Of a stretch of DNA of 8,028 nucleotides, positions 6,427 to 8,028 are shown piece after piece. This DNA comes from Legionella sp. (GTDB lineage Bacteria > Pseudomonadota > Gammaproteobacteria > Legionellales > Legionellaceae): NCBI GenBank assembly GCA_004297865.1, contig SCSO01000134.1, positions 1-8,028 of the forward strand, in the 5' to 3' direction. Position numbers and translations under genes: made by a program. The notes beneath the pieces were generated by a model. It saw only the letters and a program-made list of their open reading frames with translations, made no database searches and was not told the DNA's origin. The first letter of the stretch is position 1. Each line of letters starts with the position of its first letter.

Positions 6427-7203
6427 TTACTCCCTTAAACCTACGCCTTTCTTGAGAAGAATCAAATTTAAAACGGTTAACCCTACCAGCATGAGTACAA
6501 TGATGCTCATGGCGAGATTTATATTAACCTCTTCCTGACCTATCATCGCATGTCTTAAAGCGTTCACCATGTATAAAATGGGGTTTAAATAGGACAATTT
6601 TTGCCAAAAGCCGGCGGGAAGCATATTAATGCTATAAAAGACCCCTCCTAAATAAGTAAGCGGGGTTAAAACGAAGGTTGGGACTAACATGATGTCATCA
6701 AAGTTACGCGCTACCATAGCATTGGTGAATCCTGCCAGAGAAAACACCGCCGCGACTAAAATGACGATTAAAAGCGTCATTGGTAAATGACTGAATTCTA
6801 TAGCTAAGAAGAAACTCGAAACAATAAATACTAAAATAGCAACTATTAATCCCCGCAAAACTCCTCCTAAGACATAACCGAGTAATAAGAAGCCATTGCT
6901 CATGGGACTAATCAACATTTCTTCAATACTTTTTTGAAAACGTACACTAAATAAGGAAGTCGATACATTACCGTAGGAATTAACGATGACCGACATCATA
7001 ATTAACCCTGGAGCAATAAACATGGGATAGGTGACCCCTTGAATCATTCCAATGCGAGAACCTATTAGGCTGCCAAAAATCAAAAAATAAAGGCTGGTCG
7101 TGATGACTGGCGGCAAAAAAACCTGACTGGCAATACGAAACATACGGACTAATTCGCGGCGTACCAGGGTGTAAAGAGCAATGAATTGTTTTTTAATGGC
7201 CAT
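6427..7203 (-). CDS. yadH: ABC-2 type transporter permease, YadH-like
   Basis: This 258-residue permease is close to the length of E. coli YadH. Six hydrophobic segments are visible, at about 30-48, 60-80, 108-134, 141-165, 172-190 and 229-250. The ABC-2 family segment between the second and third (APGLIMMSV...FSVRFQKSIEEMLISPMS, within 64-102) and the later LTPLTYLGGVFYSINMLP (179-196) with LNPILYMVNALRHAMIG (206-222) are characteristic of the YadH/NodJ-like permeases. It would form the membrane channel for the ATPase encoded just upstream, whose gene it overlaps by 11 bp. Substrate is unknown; the E. coli pair is itself poorly characterised. The start at 7203 has only a weak ribosome site, which fits translational coupling to the ATPase gene. 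Its stop lies 9 bp from the convergent M48 protease gene. Confidence 0.92.
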   Translation of the reverse strand: MAIKKQFIALYTLVRRELVRMFRIASQVFLPPVITTSLYFLIFGSLIGSRIGMIQGVTYPMFIAPGLIMMSVIVNSYGNVSTSLFSVRFQKSIEEMLISPMSNGFLLLGYVLGGVLRGLIVAILVFIVSSFFLAIEFSHLPMTLLIVILVAAVFSLAGFTNAMVARNFDDIMLVPTFVLTPLTYLGGVFYSINMLPAGFWQKLSYLNPILYMVNALRHAMIGQEEVNINLAMSIIVLMLVGLTVLNLILLKKGVGLRE

Positions 7204-8028
7204 TTTTAATGAGATCCAAAAAGAGTTCTTCCAAGCGGTTAGTTTTATTCCGCATACTATGAATGTTCAATCCTTGTTTTTCTAACAGAGCAAAAACGTC
7301 ATTTAAAGAAAAATTATTTTCTACGCGTAATTCAAAGGTAGTGGAATCAATCAAGGTTGCCACAAAGGGTTGCAGATCGGGTAGTACGTTAATGGGTGCC
7401 TTGGTATTAAAGATAAAGGTTTGATGGTGCAAGGTTTGTAATAGGGCTTTCATGGAGGTATTTTCCACGATTTGTCCTTTATCAATAATGGCAATATTCT
7501 TACAAAGCTGTTCTGCTTCTTCCAAATAATGGGTGGTCAAAATGATGGTGGTTCCTTCTTCGTTGGTGCGTGTTAGGAAATCCCACATGCTGCGACGAAT
7601 TTCGATATCTACACCAGCGGTAGGCTCATCGAGGATCAATACCCGAGGTTGGTGCACTAATGCTCGGGCAATCATTAAGCGGCGCTTCATGCCACCAGAT
7701 AAATGACGCACAATAGAATGTCGTTTATCCCATAAACCTAATTGTTCCAGCAGTGCTTCTGTTCTGGGTAGAGCTTGTCGTCGAGAAATCCCATAATAAC
7801 CAGCCTGACTCAATAAAATCTGTTCACAAGTCTCAAAAATATTTAAATTAACTTCTTGAGGGACCAATCCGAGGCAAGATTTTGCCTGTTCAGTCTGAGT
7901 TTCTAAATCAAAACCCTGAATTTTAATGCTACCGCTAGTTTTATTGACTAAAGTGGTAATAAGTCCGATGGTAGTTGATTTACCGGCGCCATTGGCTCCC
8001 AACAAGGCAAAAAAATCACCATTTTTAA
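7193..8028 (-). CDS. yadG: ABC transporter ATP-binding protein, YadG-like, N-terminus off the right edge
   Basis: The frame is open to the right edge and 277 residues are visible; about 30 N-terminal residues should be missing compared with E. coli YadG (about 308). A TTG at 8005 is not the start, because the frame continues upstream with NGDFFALLGANGAGKS, the normal lead-in to Walker A. Visible ATPase motifs are Walker A GANGAGKS (7999-7976), Q-loop LGLVPQE, signature LSGGM (7702-7688), Walker B LILDEPTAGVD (near 7640-7610) and the switch His in TTHYLEEAEQLC (codon 7531-7529). After these comes a C-terminal domain of about 90 residues beginning near NTSMKALLQTL, as in YadG. It powers the YadH-like permease, with which it overlaps by 11 bp. 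The promoter must lie outside the window. Confidence 0.93.
   Translation of the reverse strand, partial: KNGDFFALLGANGAGKSTTIGLITTLVNKTSGSIKIQGFDLETQTEQAKSCLGLVPQEVNLNIFETCEQILLSQAGYYGISRRQALPRTEALLEQLGLWDKRHSIVRHLSGGMKRRLMIARALVHQPRVLILDEPTAGVDIEIRRSMWDFLTRTNEEGTTIILTTHYLEEAEQLCKNIAIIDKGQIVENTSMKALLQTLHHQTFIFNTKAPINVLPDLQPFVATLIDSTTFELRVENNFSLNDVFALLEKQGLNIHSMRNKTNRLEELFLDLIKNGH

Noticed and set aside
6403..6447. Bidirectional intrinsic terminator between the M48 and permease genes
   Set aside because: The stem is interrupted and AT-rich, and no U tract follows on either strand.
7193..8005. Reading the ATPase as complete with a TTG start at 8005
   Set aside because: This would begin the protein two residues before Walker A; the frame continues upstream with the usual GDFFALL strand, so the gene is cut by the window edge.

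Overview
This window looks like chromosome from an AT-leaning gammaproteobacterium. UvrA starts in the same register as E. coli UvrA (its zinc-finger cysteines are offset by one residue from the E. coli positions as I recall them). The ABC transporter is of the E. coli YadG/YadH type. Low GC together with a LemA/M48 pair and a C39-like cysteine peptidase would fit the Legionellales (Legionella/Coxiella side), but that is an inference from style and no marker gene here settles the genus. I see no insertion sequence, phage gene, tRNA, rRNA or CRISPR array.

Layout. Positions 1-1814 read leftward: a secreted two-BON-domain protein (1260-1814), a DUF4442 hot-dog protein overlapping it by 4 bp (790-1263), and a C39-like cysteine peptidase (start at 709, running off the left edge). 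A 102-bp divergent control region (1815-1916) separates this group from uvrA (1917-4742), which reads rightward. After a 62-bp gap with its own good promoter come lemA (4805-5386) and an HtpX-like M48 membrane protease (5395-6417), 8 bp apart. Convergent to these, 9 bp away, are a YadH-like ABC-2 permease (6427-7203) and its YadG-like ATPase (7193-8028, whose N-terminus lies off the right edge); the two overlap by 11 bp. The window is almost entirely coding: the largest gaps are 102, 80 and 62 bp, so no stretch over 300 bp lacks a gene.

How the genes work together. UvrA is the damage sensor of nucleotide excision repair. BON, LemA/M48 and YadGH are envelope-related functions: a periplasmic stress-type protein, inner-membrane proteolysis, and export of an unknown substrate. 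The DUF4442 and C39-like proteins are predicted cytoplasmic enzymes of unknown substrate. Most of the window is conserved housekeeping. The points that merit attention are the compact divergent promoter with nested palindromes between the BON gene and uvrA, the intact catalytic triad of the orphan C39-like protein, and the tight LemA-M48 coupling. I did not find convincing evidence of a new multi-gene system.
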